64,000 bases of DNA from Bacillus cereus G9842 (GTDB lineage Bacteria > Bacillota > Bacilli > Bacillales > Bacillaceae_G), in NCBI RefSeq assembly GCF_000021305.1, contig NC_011772.1, positions 4,316,001 through 4,380,000 on the forward strand, read 5' to 3'. The notes beneath the pieces were generated by a model, which saw only the letters and a list, made by a program, of their open reading frames with translations, was not told where the DNA came from and made no database searches. Position 1 is the stretch's first letter; the number at the start of each line of letters is the position of its first letter. Both the position numbers and the translations under genes were made by a program. Shown piece after piece: positions 8,388 to 18,168 of this stretch.

Positions 8388-8552
8388 GTCACATACAACC
8401 CCGTATTTCCAATTCTTCTTTATATAAAGAAGATATGTATGGAAAGTTGATATAAATATGCCCTCACCTATATATAGATGAGGTTGCATGTTTCATTGTA
8501 TTCGATGGGAAGGGAAAAAATCCCTTCCTACCGTATATCTTTTACTATGCTA

Positions 8553-9191
8553 TTACAAATTTACTTTTTGTTCAAGAATTGTTGCAATTTTTGTCACCAT
8601 AATATCAATTGCAACATGGTTTTGTCCACCTTCAGGGATAATAATATCCGCAAATTTCTTAGAAGGCTCAATAAATTGATTGTGCATTGGACGTACAACA
8701 GTTACGTACTGATCAATAACTGAATCCATCGTACGACCGCGCTCTTTAATATCACGCTGCATGCGGCGCAGAATACGAAGGTCAGCATCCGTATCAACGA
8801 ATAATTTAATGTCCATTAACTCGCAAAGACGTGGGTCTTCTAAAATAAGAATTCCTTCTAAAATAATTACATCTTTCGGCTCAACTGGAATAATTTCTTC
8901 TGAACGTGTATGCAATGTATAGTCATATACAGGCTTATCAATTTGCTCATATGCAAGCAACTGCTGCAAATGTTCAATTAACAGATCATTATCAAACGCA
9001 AGCGGATGATCATAATTTGTTTTTAAACGCTCTTCCATTGGTAAATGGCTTTGATCTTTGTAATAATAATCTTGCTCTAAGATTAAAATAGAATGACCTT
9101 TAAAATGGTCAAAAATCGCTTTCGTTACACTCGTTTTACCTGATCCCGAACCACCAGCAATTCCAATTACAACAGGCTTATTCGTCCCCAT
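8553..9191 (-). CDS. udk: Udk, uridine/cytidine kinase
   Basis: A 212-aa nucleoside kinase with the P-loop [12 protein letters not shown] at residues 10-21 and a LEGILIL strand with the catalytic-region acidic residues. It phosphorylates uridine and cytidine to UMP and CMP in pyrimidine salvage. It ends an operon-like run trmR-trhP1-trhP2-udk, with 17 bp after trhP2. Length and order match B. subtilis. A GC-rich stem (GGAAGGGA with TCCCTTCC, about 8507-8529) after the stop could act as a weak 3' hairpin but has no T run beyond its loop. Confidence 0.96.
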   Translation of the reverse strand: MGTNKPVVIGIAGGSGSGKTSVTKAIFDHFKGHSILILEQDYYYKDQSHLPMEERLKTNYDHPLAFDNDLLIEHLQQLLAYEQIDKPVYDYTLHTRSEEIIPVEPKDVIILEGILILEDPRLCELMDIKLFVDTDADLRILRRMQRDIKERGRTMDSVIDQYVTVVRPMHNQFIEPSKKFADIIIPEGGQNHVAIDIMVTKIATILEQKVNL

Positions 9192-9208
9192 TCGACTATC
9201 ACTCTTTC

Positions 9209-10489
9209 TTATTGAAGTATGCTTTTGCGCATCATATTATTCACATACACTCGTTGATCCACTTTGAATTTCACGATTTGCAACGGATGTCTCGCTGCAT
9301 CTAATTCGTTTCCATCCTCATCCCAAATTTTCTCCACCGTTTGCGTAAAGTTTTCTATTTCTGGTCCAAAGAACTCCACTTCATGTCCTGGTTTGAAATG
9401 ATTACGTTGCTCAATCGTTACGATGCCCGTTTCTTCATTATAATCTAACACTAAACCAGCAAAATCATACGTTGTTTTCTTACTATGATTTCCAAACATT
9501 TGCTCTTGATGTCCTGGAACCCCTTCAAAGAATGCAGGAGCTGTATCACGATTTGCACATTTATCAAGCTCATCTAACCATTCTTGTTTAAACTCAAAGT
9601 TATCTGGATCCGCACAATAAGCATCAATTACTTTACGATATACAGTTGCTACAGTCGCTACGTAATGGATTGATTTCATACGTCCTTCTACCTTTAAGCT
9701 ATCGATTCCAATTTCAATCATTTTCGGAATTGATAAAATTAAATTTAGATCTTTTGGACTCATCGCAAAGTGAGCATCTTCTTCTTGGAATAGAGGAAGC
9801 TCTTTTGCATCTTTATGTTGTGATACTGTTTGAACTAAATCATAATCCCAGCGGCAAGATTGGCAACAACCGCCACGATTAGAGTCACGCGCTGTCATAT
9901 GGTTACTTAATGTACATCTTCCTGAATATGCGATACACATTGCACCATGGACGAATGCTTCAATTTCAATATCCACTTTTTCTTTGATTTCTTTCATTTC
10001 TTCATAGCTTGCTTCACGAGCTAATACAAGACGATGTAAACCCTCTTCTTTCCAATACTGTGCTGCTTTCCAGTTGGATAGTGATTGCTGTGTGCTTAAA
10101 TGCACCTCAACAGAAGGCGCTACACGTTTACAAGTCTCAATGATAAGCGGATCAGCAACGATAATCCCCGTTACGCCAGCTTTTTCAATCCCTTTTAAAT
10201 ATTCCTCTAGCCCGTCCATATTTTCATTATGTGCAAAGATATTTGTTGTTACGTATATTTTTGCTCCATACTTCTTTGCAAACTCAACGCCTTCTGCCAT
10301 TTCTTCTAGCGTAAAATTACCTGCATTCGAACGAAGACCAAATTCTTGTCCACCTAAATATACAGCATCTGCCCCGTAATGGATAGCTACTTTTAATTTT
10401 TCTAAGTTACCCGCAGGGATTAACAGTTCAGGTTTCTTCACAATAACACGTTTGCCATCGATCACTCGTGAAATTTCTTGTACAGTCAT
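9209..10489 (-). CDS. trhP2: TrhP2 (YrrO), U32-family tRNA 5-hydroxyuridine synthesis protein
   Basis: A 426-aa peptidase-U32-family protein. The N-terminal half is a barrel-like domain ([30 protein letters not shown]). A cysteine cluster at about residues 180-215 ([12 protein letters not shown], then GGCCQSC) fits the Fe-S site of this family, and a C-terminal beta-barrel follows. In B. subtilis YrrN and YrrO (TrhP1 and TrhP2) together hydroxylate wobble uridine 34 of tRNA with prephenate as hydroxyl source. It is followed by udk and preceded by trhP1 and trmR, which supply the partner and the next step. Proteolytic activity is not expected despite the family name. Confidence 0.92.
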   Translation of the reverse strand: MTVQEISRVIDGKRVIVKKPELLIPAGNLEKLKVAIHYGADAVYLGGQEFGLRSNAGNFTLEEMAEGVEFAKKYGAKIYVTTNIFAHNENMDGLEEYLKGIEKAGVTGIIVADPLIIETCKRVAPSVEVHLSTQQSLSNWKAAQYWKEEGLHRLVLAREASYEEMKEIKEKVDIEIEAFVHGAMCIAYSGRCTLSNHMTARDSNRGGCCQSCRWDYDLVQTVSQHKDAKELPLFQEEDAHFAMSPKDLNLILSIPKMIEIGIDSLKVEGRMKSIHYVATVATVYRKVIDAYCADPDNFEFKQEWLDELDKCANRDTAPAFFEGVPGHQEQMFGNHSKKTTYDFAGLVLDYNEETGIVTIEQRNHFKPGHEVEFFGPEIENFTQTVEKIWDEDGNELDAARHPLQIVKFKVDQRVYVNNMMRKSILQ

Positions 10490-10507
10490 TTCCTACACCC
10501 TCCTCGT

Positions 10508-11437
10508 TTAGTAAACCGTTTCTTTAAAGAAGAATCCTGTGTCTAACGGACGATTTACTGGTTGCATTTCTTCTATTTCTTTATATAGAGCATCTTTCAA
10601 GTCATAATATGCATCACGATCTTCCACACATAAATCAATCGCTTGACGATATTTCTTCGTTACTTCAATAATGTATTCAGAGCTTTTTAGTACACCATCG
10701 ATTTTTAAGCTGTCAACTTCAGCTTCGATTAGTTCCTCTAATTCATCGATGAAACAAATATCGTTCGGACTCATAATATGAGTACCATTTTCATCTTCAT
10801 AAATTGGATATTTATTGTTACGCTCTGGGTCATATAAGAACATATTCTCTTCATATTTTTTCTTTTCAATGTCAAGATTACGTCCTTGATACTCAAAGTA
10901 ATTTCCTACTAATGAACGCTTCGATTGGAACATACAAGTCATACCGTGAATTTGTACTTCTAGTTCCACTTCAGCATTTTCTTTTAAATCAACAATTTCA
11001 TCTAAGCTCAGCTCACGAGCTAATACAGCGCGCTTCGCTCCTCTTTGTCCCCAGTAATTACAAGTGAACCAGTTTGTTGCTGTCGTTTCTGTATTCCAGT
11101 GCAACTGCATATTTGGCGCTACTTCGCGAACAGCCATTAATACTGCTGGATCTCCGAAAACAATTGCATCTACATTTACTTCATTTAAAAATGAAACGTA
11201 ATCTGTTAATTCTTCTACTTTATCGTTGTGGAACATAGCGTTCATGGCTACGTATACTTTCACACCATTTTCATGTGCAATCTTCACAGTTTGTTTTACA
11301 TCTTCACGTGAAAACTCCCCTGCTAAACGTAAACCAAACTTTTGCTCACCGATCATTACCGCATCTGCTCCTGCTTTCGCAAGAAGTTCGATATCCGCCA
11401 CCGCTCTTGGCGTTACTAACAATTCAGGTTTCTTCAT
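10508..11437 (-). CDS. trhP1: TrhP1 (YrrN), U32-family tRNA hydroxylation partner
   Basis: A 309-aa U32-family protein, shorter than TrhP2 because it has only the N-terminal barrel and Fe-S region (HGMTCMFQSKRSL near residue 165 carries a single conserved cysteine here). Fewer cysteines than in TrhP2 suggests that it may not bind a complete cluster alone. It works with TrhP2 to make 5-hydroxyuridine at tRNA position 34. It starts 7 bp after trmR and ends 18 bp before trhP2, so the three are almost certainly co-transcribed and probably act in one pathway. Confidence 0.9.
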   Translation of the reverse strand: MKKPELLVTPRAVADIELLAKAGADAVMIGEQKFGLRLAGEFSREDVKQTVKIAHENGVKVYVAMNAMFHNDKVEELTDYVSFLNEVNVDAIVFGDPAVLMAVREVAPNMQLHWNTETTATNWFTCNYWGQRGAKRAVLARELSLDEIVDLKENAEVELEVQIHGMTCMFQSKRSLVGNYFEYQGRNLDIEKKKYEENMFLYDPERNNKYPIYEDENGTHIMSPNDICFIDELEELIEAEVDSLKIDGVLKSSEYIIEVTKKYRQAIDLCVEDRDAYYDLKDALYKEIEEMQPVNRPLDTGFFFKETVY

Positions 11438-11444
11438 ACCTTGG

Positions 11445-12086
11445 TCACCCTCTCTTTTTACTAACAGCTACTCCATCACCAATTGGGAAAATCGTTGTAT
11501 CGTATCCTTCATGGTTCATAAGCCACTCATTGTACGTCTTAATACGACGGATTAAACCACGTGTACGTCTGTTTTCAATTTTCTCTTTTGTCGTTACAAG
11601 ACCATGGTACATAACATTATCTGAAATAATTACGCCACCAGGATTTAATAACGGTTCATATAAGTCAAAAAAGCGACGATACTGTCCTTTTGCTGCATCA
11701 ATAAAAATAACGTCAAATGTCCCGTGTTCTTTTACTTGTTCACCTGTCTCTAACGCATCACCGTAAATAACTGAAATACGATCTGTTACTGGGGAACGTT
11801 CTATATATTCAAGTGCTTTTTCATATCGCTCACGATTGCGCTCAACTGTCACAATACGTGAATTTGAAATAGCTTGCATCATACGAATACTAGAATAACC
11901 GATTGCTGTTCCAAGTTCTAAAATGCTTTTCGGTCCAATTAAACGTAAAAATTGCAGCATAAATTCCATTCCAAGTCGATCCATAATCGGCACATGATTT
12001 TCTGTTGCATATTCTTCCATTTCAAGAATTAATTTATCTTTCGGATCAATAAATGATAATAGGTACTCGTTAACTGCATCCTCCAT
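11445..12086 (-). CDS. trmR: TrmR (YrrM), tRNA 5-hydroxyuridine O-methyltransferase
   Basis: A 213-aa class I O-methyltransferase of the COMT-like group. The SAM motif is LELGTAIGYSS, and FIDAAKGQYRRFFD plus ISDNVMYHG carry the metal-binding acidic residues. TrmR methylates 5-hydroxyuridine at wobble position 34 to 5-methoxyuridine, the step after TrhP1/TrhP2. The start at 12086 follows AAGGAGG. A cysteine-rich short frame (about 12099-12221) ends with its TAA touching this ribosome site. Confidence 0.92.
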   Translation of the reverse strand: MEDAVNEYLLSFIDPKDKLILEMEEYATENHVPIMDRLGMEFMLQFLRLIGPKSILELGTAIGYSSIRMMQAISNSRIVTVERNRERYEKALEYIERSPVTDRISVIYGDALETGEQVKEHGTFDVIFIDAAKGQYRRFFDLYEPLLNPGGVIISDNVMYHGLVTTKEKIENRRTRGLIRRIKTYNEWLMNHEGYDTTIFPIGDGVAVSKKRG

Positions 12087-12246
12087 AAATGGTCCTCCTT
12101 ATTTACATGGAGAAGTGCCTCTATGACGTCTTTTCCCACATAGAATGCAATAAAAATACAAGCCAGTTTTACCCTTAGCTTGTACGTCCCGTTTTGATAT
12201 TAAAAACGATTCTTCTGCCAGTTTTTAACCCGATATATTTTACCAC

Positions 12247-12283
12247 AAAAAAGAGGGATGTGCGACTTTTTTCGCTATCCCTC
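12247..12283 (-). terminator. Terminator of mltG
   Basis: On the minus strand GAGGGATAGCGA and the later TCGC..ATCCCTC (12253-12259 pairing with 12277-12283 plus an inner GCGA/TCGC step) form a hairpin followed by T6. It ends the mltG transcript just after its stop codon. Confidence 0.85.
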
Positions 12284-12289
12284 CCCATT

Positions 12290-13360
12290 TCACTGTTTTT
12301 TCGTAATGTATTTTTGCTTTAATGCATTATGCTCTTCTAATGTTTTCGCATAGTACACTTCACCACTTGGTGCAGCTAAGAAATAATAATAATCTGTTTG
12401 CGCAGGTTCTAACGCAGCTTCCACTGAATGTTTACCAGAGTTTGCGATCGGCCCTACCGGCAATCCTTTTACAACATACGTATTGTACGGTGAGTTGACC
12501 TTTAAATCTTCGTATAATACACGTTGTTTATGCTTTCCAAGTGCATATAATACCGTTGGATCCGTTTGAAGCGGCATACCTTTCTCTAAACGATTATAAA
12601 AGACACTAGAGATCTTTTGACGATCTGTAAAACCAGTTGCCTCTTCTTCAATAAGTGAAGATAATGTTAAAAGCTGATGAACATCCCAGTTCTTTGCTTT
12701 CATTTTTGCCTCATTTTGAACAATGATTGCATTTGTTTTCTCAAGCATCGGAATTACGATTTCTTCTAACGTCGTATCTTTCTTATAAAATGAATACGTC
12801 GCAGGATATAAATAACCTTCTAATGGGTATTTAATATTACTATCAAAGATTTTATCCGTTAATAACTTCGGATACTTTTGCTGCATTTTTTGAATAAATG
12901 CTTTATCGTTTAATTGACGCGTAACATCATCTTTATTCCACTTTAGTTCTGCCGCAATCGTTTCTGCAATTTCAGTTACTTGAGCTCCTTCTTTGATCGT
13001 CACTTTATAAAGAGCTGGACGATGCACGTTGCCAGATGACATTTGTTCGATAACATCTTTAGCATTCATCGAAGGATTTAATAAATATGTACCTGCTTGT
13101 AAACTTTTCGATTTAGCCTTTGTATAAAAACTAAAAACTGTACCGTTTTTCACAGCGCCTTTTTCTTCTAAAATTTCTCCAATTTTACTTGTAGATGATC
13201 CTTTCGGAATTTCTACTTCAATCTCTTTTTTATTCCCGCTATCAACTGGTCCTAATGCGGATGAAATATACGCATAGACTGAACCACAAACTAAAAGCAG
13301 TGCAATAATCGAAAATAAAAAGATGCGTCTACGCTTCTTTTTCACTTGATTCTCTATCAA
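12290..13360 (-). CDS. mltG: MltG, endolytic peptidoglycan transglycosylase (YceG-like)
   Basis: A 356-aa protein with a basic N-terminus and one membrane helix at about residues 12-32, a LysM-like subdomain, and the YceG catalytic domain. The catalytic glutamate lies in the conserved LSSLIEEEA segment near residue 235. MltG cuts nascent glycan strands and sets their length outside the membrane. The order mltG-trmR matches B. subtilis yrrL-yrrM. It is monocistronic here, with a terminator after the stop. The upstream gap to yrzB (13361-13584) holds only the yrzB terminator and promoter-like A/T-rich DNA. Confidence 0.94.
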   Translation of the reverse strand: MIENQVKKKRRRIFLFSIIALLLVCGSVYAYISSALGPVDSGNKKEIEVEIPKGSSTSKIGEILEEKGAVKNGTVFSFYTKAKSKSLQAGTYLLNPSMNAKDVIEQMSSGNVHRPALYKVTIKEGAQVTEIAETIAAELKWNKDDVTRQLNDKAFIQKMQQKYPKLLTDKIFDSNIKYPLEGYLYPATYSFYKKDTTLEEIVIPMLEKTNAIIVQNEAKMKAKNWDVHQLLTLSSLIEEEATGFTDRQKISSVFYNRLEKGMPLQTDPTVLYALGKHKQRVLYEDLKVNSPYNTYVVKGLPVGPIANSGKHSVEAALEPAQTDYYYFLAAPSGEVYYAKTLEEHNALKQKYITKKQ

Positions 13361-13541
13361 AACTCTTCCTCCTTATTCAATTGTAGACCATATGTATATG
13401 TTTCTATACAGCATGATGGAAAGCCACAACAAATTCGCCTATCTTTTTTAGTATCCATTTTATTTTTCTACAATCCGTCTCATTATACTACAAAGGATTA
13501 CACAGTTTCGACAAAAAATCTTTCATTTTACATATAAATAC

Positions 13542-13576
13542 AAAAAAAAGATGGACTGTATGTCGTCCATCTTTTC
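13542..13576 (-). terminator. Terminator of the alaS-ireB-ruvX-yrzB operon
   Basis: AAAAGATGGAC pairs with GTCCATCTTTT around an 8-base loop, with a long T run on the minus strand, directly after the yrzB stop. Confidence 0.9.
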
Positions 13577-13584
13577 AGTACTTA

Positions 13585-13863
13585 TTATTCAGCTTCTTGC
13601 TCATCAGCAAGAGTGTTGAACATTTCTTGTACCATTTCCCACTCTTCTTCAGATTCGATTGGAAGTAAACTTCCGCCCTCTTCTTCATTTTGCTCATAAG
13701 CCATTGCATCATAAATTTGGTCTCCATCTTCGTCTACTTCACCGATTGGAGAGAAGACTACGTATGATTTTTTACCAAATTTTTCAGCATCAAAAGTGAA
13801 AATAATTTCACATAAATGTTCGTTACCTTTTTCGTCTACAATTGTAATTTGATTTTCTTCCAT
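13585..13863 (-). CDS. yrzB: YrzB, DUF1292 family protein
   Basis: A 92-aa acidic cytoplasmic protein of the DUF1292 family (pattern VDEKGNEHLCEIIFTFD, then YVVFSP and EEWEMVQEMF). The function is unknown. The start at 13863 follows AGAGGTGA; a GTG three codons earlier overlaps that site. It is the last gene of alaS-ireB-ruvX-yrzB, 12 bp after ruvX, as in many Firmicutes. Confidence 0.9.
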   Translation of the reverse strand: MEENQITIVDEKGNEHLCEIIFTFDAEKFGKKSYVVFSPIGEVDEDGDQIYDAMAYEQNEEEGGSLLPIESEEEWEMVQEMFNTLADEQEAE

Positions 13864-13875
13864 TTTGGTCACCTC

Positions 13876-14289
13876 TTATTTACTATCTAAAAATCCTTGT
13901 AAGATTACGACTGCAGCCATCTTATCGATTACTTGTTTTCGCTTCTTACGGCTTACATCCGCTGAAATGAGTAGACGTTCCGCTGCCATCGTCGACAAAC
14001 GCTCGTCCCACATTACAACGTCTAATTGTAACAGCTCTCGTAGGTTTTCTGCAAATTGTTGGCACGCTTCACCACGTGGGCCAATTGTACCATTCATATT
14101 TTTAGGTAAACCTACTACTATTTTGTCCACATTGTACTGCTTTACTAACTCAGAAATACGATCAAAACCAAAGTGACCTCGTTCTTCGTTAATCTTAATT
14201 GTTTCTAATCCTTGTGCTGTCCAGCCCATTTCGTCGCTCATTGCAACTCCGACTGTTTTTGTACCTACATCTAAACCTAATATCCGCAT
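13876..14289 (-). CDS. ruvX: RuvX/YqgF-family nuclease (YrrK)
   Basis: A 137-aa RNase H-like protein with [16 protein letters not shown] (first catalytic aspartate D6), [10 protein letters not shown] and [11 protein letters not shown] (second acidic site). The family has been described as a putative Holliday junction resolvase and, with better support, as a factor for 16S rRNA 5'-end maturation. It lies between ireB (3 bp) and yrzB (12 bp) in one operon. Confidence 0.93.
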   Translation of the reverse strand: MRILGLDVGTKTVGVAMSDEMGWTAQGLETIKINEERGHFGFDRISELVKQYNVDKIVVGLPKNMNGTIGPRGEACQQFAENLRELLQLDVVMWDERLSTMAAERLLISADVSRKKRKQVIDKMAAVVILQGFLDSK

Positions 14290-14292
14290 AAA

Positions 14293-14559
14293 CTACTCCT
14301 CACGATGATGTTTCAAGTAAGACTTCACAAGCTCTTCAATGATCTCATCACGTTCAAGCTTACGAACGATGCTTCGTGCATCTTTATGGCGAGGTATGTA
14401 TGCTGGGTCTCCACTTAATAAATAACCGACGATTTGGTTAATCGGATTATAGCCTTTTTCTTGAAGTGCATCATACACAGTTAAAAGTACATCATTTACA
14501 TGGACACTCTGTTTTTCATCTTGAATGCTAAACTTCATTGTTTTATCAAAACCGTCCAT
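14293..14559 (-). CDS. ireB: IreB/ReoM family regulator (YrzL, UPF0297)
   Basis: An 88-aa protein, exactly the length usual for UPF0297. It starts [15 protein letters not shown], with threonine 7 at the position phosphorylated by the PASTA Ser/Thr kinase in Listeria ReoM and Enterococcus IreB. In Listeria, ReoM controls ClpCP-dependent breakdown of MurA, the first enzyme of peptidoglycan synthesis. The start at 14559 follows GAGGTG; a much longer in-frame extension overlaps the alaS end and is rejected. It sits between alaS and ruvX in the same operon. Confidence 0.92.
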   Translation of the reverse strand: MDGFDKTMKFSIQDEKQSVHVNDVLLTVYDALQEKGYNPINQIVGYLLSGDPAYIPRHKDARSIVRKLERDEIIEELVKSYLKHHREE

Positions 14560-14635
14560 TTCAAGCACCTCACTTATATAGTAAGTATAGGGAGAAGAAC
14601 TTCTCCTCTCCCTACCATTGTACACTACTATCTCT

Positions 14636-17278
14636 TTATTTTGAAACAGATTTAACGTACTCTTGTACAAATGCTAAAGCTTCTTCGACTTGAGCTGGGT
14701 TTTTACCACCTGCTTGTGCCATATCAGGACGGCCACCACCGCCACCGCCGCAACGAGAAGCTACTTCTTTCACAAGTTTACCAGCATGGTAACCTTGGCT
14801 AATTAAGTCTTTCGTTACACCTGCTAGGATGTTTACTTTATCGTCATTAACAGACGCTAATACAACAACTGCTGACTCTAATTTATTTTTTAGATCATCC
14901 ATCATCGTACGTAAGTTGTTCATATCTGCAACATTTACTTTCGCTGCTAATACATTCACACCATCAACTGTCATTACAGAATCAGTTAAGTTTCCAGCTT
15001 CAATATTGCTTAATTTCGCAGCAAGAGATTCGTTTTCTTTTTGAAGTTGTTTCACTTCAGCAAATAGACCATCAACTCTTGTTAAAATATCTTTCGGATT
15101 TGTTTTCATTTTTCCTGCTGCTTCTTTTAATAAACCTACTTGATCGTTCATTAATTCGTATGCAGACTTACCAGTTACCGCCTCAATACGACGAGTTCCT
15201 GCACCGATACCAGACTCAGCAACGATTTTGAAAATACCGATAGAAGCTGTATTATCAACGTGACAACCACCGCAAAGCTCTAAGCTGTAATCGCCAACTT
15301 GTACAACGCGTACAACATCACCGTATTTTTCACCGAATAATGCCATTGCGCCCATTTCTTTTGCTTCTCCGATTGATTTTTGAGAAATCTCAACGTTAAT
15401 ACTTTCCCAAATTTTCTCGTTTACCATACGCTCAATTTTTTCTAATTCGTCAGCTTGCACTTGACCGAAGTGAGAGAAGTCAAAGCGTAGACGTTCAGAA
15501 GTTACAAGAGAACCTGCTTGATTAACATGCGTTCCAAGTACGTCTTTTAATGCTTGGTGTAGTAAGTGAGTTGCTGTATGATTTTTCACAACGCTACTAC
15601 GGTTTTTCGTATCGATAACAGCTTTCACAGCTGCATCTTTCGTTAACGTGCCTTCTTCCACAGCTACTTTGTGTAAGTTTTGACCATTTGGTGCTTTTTG
15701 TACGTCTTTTACAAGAACTTTCACGCCGTCAGCAAGAAGGTAACCACGGTCAGCAATTTGTCCACCGCTCTCAGCGTAGAATGGTGTTACGTCAAGAATT
15801 AACTGTCCTTCTTCCCCTGCTTGTAAGCTATCTGTGTACTCACCCTTTTTCACAAGTGCAACAACGTTACTTTCCGTTGCAACTGTACCGTAACCAACGA
15901 ACTCACTCGCTACTTTAACTTCTCCAAGTACACCGCCTTGAACTTGCATTGAGTCAACGTCTTGACGAGCAGCACGTGCACGCTCACGTTGTTTTTCCAT
16001 TTCATTTTCGAAGCCTTCTTGGTCAACTGTCATACCAGCTTCTTCTGCATATTCTTCTGTTAATTCGATTGGGAAACCGTATGTGTCATATAGACGGAAC
16101 GCATCTACTCCAGAAATAACAGTTGTTTTTTCTTCTTTTGCTTTTGCAATAACTTCAGCTAAAATTGCTTCACCATCATGAAGTGTTTCATGGAAACGCT
16201 CTTCTTCATTTTTCACAACTTTCGCAATGAAATCTTTCTTTTCAAGTACTTCTGGATAGAAGTCTTTCATTACTTCTCCAACAACCGGTACCAATTCAAA
16301 CATGAATGGACGGTTAATGTTTAATTTCTTCGAATAACGAACAGCGCGGCGTAATAAGCGACGTAATACATAACCACGACCTTCGTTAGATGGAAGAGCA
16401 CCGTCACCAACAGCGAATGTTACTGTACGGATATGGTCAGCAATTACTTTGAATGCCATATCTTTTTCTAAATCGCCATTACGATATTTCTCACCAGAAA
16501 TTGATTCTGTTGCACCAATCATCGGCATGAATAGGTCTGTATCAAAGTTTGTAGGCACATCTTGAACGATAGATGTCATACGTTCTAGACCCATCCCTGT
16601 ATCAATGTTTTTCTTAGGAAGTGGTGTATATGAACCGTCTGGATTATGGTTAAATTGAGAGAATACAAGGTTCCATACTTCTAAGTAACGCTCGTTTTCT
16701 CCGCCTGGATATAATTCTGGGTCACTAAAGTCATTACCGTAAGCTTCCCCGCGGTCATAGAAAATCTCTGTATTCGGTCCACTTGGTCCTTCACCAATAT
16801 CCCAGAAGTTTTCTTCTAAGCGGATAATACGCTCTTTTGGAACGCCCATTTTTTCATTCCAAATTGTGAATGCTTCTTCATCTTCTGGATGGATTGTAAC
16901 TGATAGTAATTCTTTATCGAATCCGATCCATTTGTCGCTCGTTAAGAATTCCCAAGCCCATGTAATTGCTTCTTCTTTGAAGTAATCACCGATTGAGAAG
17001 TTTCCTAACATTTCAAAGAATGTATGGTGACGAGCTGTTTTCCCTACGTTTTCAATATCGTTTGTACGAATTGATTTTTGAGCATTTGTAATACGTGGAT
17101 TTTGTGGGATTACACGTCCATCAAAATATTTTTTTAATGTAGCTACACCACTATTAATCCATAGAAGAGATGGATCTTCATGTGGAACTAGTGATGCACT
17201 AGGTTCTACTGCATGTCCTTTTTCTTGGAAAAAGTCTAAAAACATTTGACGAATTTGTGCGCCTGTTAGTTGTTTCAT
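14636..17278 (-). CDS. alaS: AlaS, alanyl-tRNA synthetase
   Basis: An 880-aa class II synthetase of full length. The catalytic domain (about 1-250) is followed by a tRNA-recognition region, the editing domain with [11 protein letters not shown] and CGGCHVDN zinc/editing motifs near residues 565-670, and the C-terminal C-Ala domain with [18 protein letters not shown]. It charges tRNA-Ala and clears Ser/Gly mischarges. It heads the operon alaS-ireB-ruvX-yrzB and is controlled by a T-box leader (17301-17547) from a clear sigma-A promoter. Confidence 0.98.
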   Translation of the reverse strand: MKQLTGAQIRQMFLDFFQEKGHAVEPSASLVPHEDPSLLWINSGVATLKKYFDGRVIPQNPRITNAQKSIRTNDIENVGKTARHHTFFEMLGNFSIGDYFKEEAITWAWEFLTSDKWIGFDKELLSVTIHPEDEEAFTIWNEKMGVPKERIIRLEENFWDIGEGPSGPNTEIFYDRGEAYGNDFSDPELYPGGENERYLEVWNLVFSQFNHNPDGSYTPLPKKNIDTGMGLERMTSIVQDVPTNFDTDLFMPMIGATESISGEKYRNGDLEKDMAFKVIADHIRTVTFAVGDGALPSNEGRGYVLRRLLRRAVRYSKKLNINRPFMFELVPVVGEVMKDFYPEVLEKKDFIAKVVKNEEERFHETLHDGEAILAEVIAKAKEEKTTVISGVDAFRLYDTYGFPIELTEEYAEEAGMTVDQEGFENEMEKQRERARAARQDVDSMQVQGGVLGEVKVASEFVGYGTVATESNVVALVKKGEYTDSLQAGEEGQLILDVTPFYAESGGQIADRGYLLADGVKVLVKDVQKAPNGQNLHKVAVEEGTLTKDAAVKAVIDTKNRSSVVKNHTATHLLHQALKDVLGTHVNQAGSLVTSERLRFDFSHFGQVQADELEKIERMVNEKIWESINVEISQKSIGEAKEMGAMALFGEKYGDVVRVVQVGDYSLELCGGCHVDNTASIGIFKIVAESGIGAGTRRIEAVTGKSAYELMNDQVGLLKEAAGKMKTNPKDILTRVDGLFAEVKQLQKENESLAAKLSNIEAGNLTDSVMTVDGVNVLAAKVNVADMNNLRTMMDDLKNKLESAVVVLASVNDDKVNILAGVTKDLISQGYHAGKLVKEVASRCGGGGGGRPDMAQAGGKNPAQVEEALAFVQEYVKSVSK

Positions 17279-17300
17279 TGTATTTTCCTCCTTAAATATA

Positions 17301-17547
17301 AAAAACTCCCGTCCCTATAAAAGGGACGAGAGTTAACTCGCGATACCACCCTAATTATGAATTGATTACAATAACAATCAATTCATCACCTCATGGTGCC
17401 GTAACGTGGCAAGACGGCAGTGATTAGCTGCTCTCAGGATTAGCTTTCTGTTACCCTTCATTTAAAGCTTCTTTCAGCCATATGGAAGCTTCTCTCTATA
17501 AATGGACTGTAACGTACTTGTTCCGTCATTGATTTAATGTATTATAT
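17301..17547 (-). promoter_or_regulatory. alaS: T-box riboswitch of alaS
   Basis: On the minus strand the antiterminator motif GGGTGGTATCGCG lies at 17339-17351, followed by a terminator (ACTCYCGTCCC pairing with its complement, 17304-17333) and T6. Upstream is a long stem I closed by GTTAC/GTAAC; a GCT alanine codon at 17442-17444 in an AGAAAGCTAA context is a candidate specifier. Uncharged tRNA-Ala would allow readthrough. The remaining gap up to the plus-strand gene at 17780 (about 17583-17779) is A/T-rich and shows only a TATAAT near 17738 for that gene. Confidence 0.92.
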
Positions 17548-17553
17548 GACTAA

Positions 17554-17582
17554 ATATAATAGAATTCTCTTAAGTTTGTCAA
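17554..17582 (-). promoter_or_regulatory. Sigma-A promoter of the alaS T-box leader
   Basis: On the minus strand, TTGACA (17577-17582) and TTATAT (17554-17559) are separated by 17 bp, placing the transcript start near 17547 and giving a leader of about 270 bases. Confidence 0.8.
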
Positions 17583-17779
17583 TGTAGATAATCATTTATA
17601 TTGTATTAATTGCTTATTTATCATAGGTATTCTACTATTCATTCTTAACAGCCTTTTCATATATTATGCGTTTATTAACAAATCGGAATCTCCTTACAAG
17701 AATAATTTATAAAAAATTATAAATATTACCTTTTTTGCTATAATTAAATTATTGTTAATAAAATAAAGGAGCGATCACA

Positions 17780-18124
17780 ATGACAACCTTACTTAGCAAA
17801 GCTAAAAACATATTAGCGACTAACGAAACAATATTACTTTACGCAGCATGTTCATTAGACATATTTATTTATCGTTCCGTCGCGAGACCAGGCCTATTGA
17901 TTTTAACGAACAAAAGGCTATTCTTTTATGGACCAGATGTAAGTAACAATCCAATATTTGAAGAGTACTCTTTCGCAAAAATTTCTAATCTAAAAGAACA
18001 AAAGCGTCTTTTCAACAATCAAATTGTATTTATGTATGATAACGAATGGAAAAAAATAAAACATATTCAAACAAATGATGTGAGCTCCCTCGTTCAAAAG
18101 ATACACGAGCAGATTTCTAAATAA
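17780..18124 (+). CDS. YokE-like PH domain protein
   Basis: A 114-aa protein without signal or membrane segment, preceded by AAAGGAGCG. The pattern ARPGLLILTNKRLFFYGPDV followed by FEEYSFAKISNLKEQK is typical of small bacterial pleckstrin-homology-like domains (YokE/bPH type). These often bind membranes or partners, but no specific role is known here. It is a single plus-strand gene facing yrrI and shares a terminator hairpin at 18136-18160 with it. Confidence 0.7.
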   Translation: MTTLLSKAKNILATNETILLYAACSLDIFIYRSVARPGLLILTNKRLFFYGPDVSNNPIFEEYSFAKISNLKEQKRLFNNQIVFMYDNEWKKIKHIQTNDVSSLVQKIHEQISK

Positions 18125-18135
18125 ATATACGATTA

Positions 18136-18160
18136 GCCCTCTATTTCTTACATAGAGGGC
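18136..18160. terminator. Hairpin between the PH-domain gene and yrrI
   Basis: GCCCTCTA (18136-18143) pairs with TAGAGGGC (18153-18160) between two convergent genes. The flanking T tracts are short, so its strength is uncertain. Confidence 0.65.
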
Positions 18161-18168
18161 TTCTATAC

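Noticed and set aside
8289..8489. 66-codon minus-strand frame in the udk-greA gap
   Set aside because: It lies across the attenuator and palindromes, has no ribosome site, and shows no protein-like pattern.
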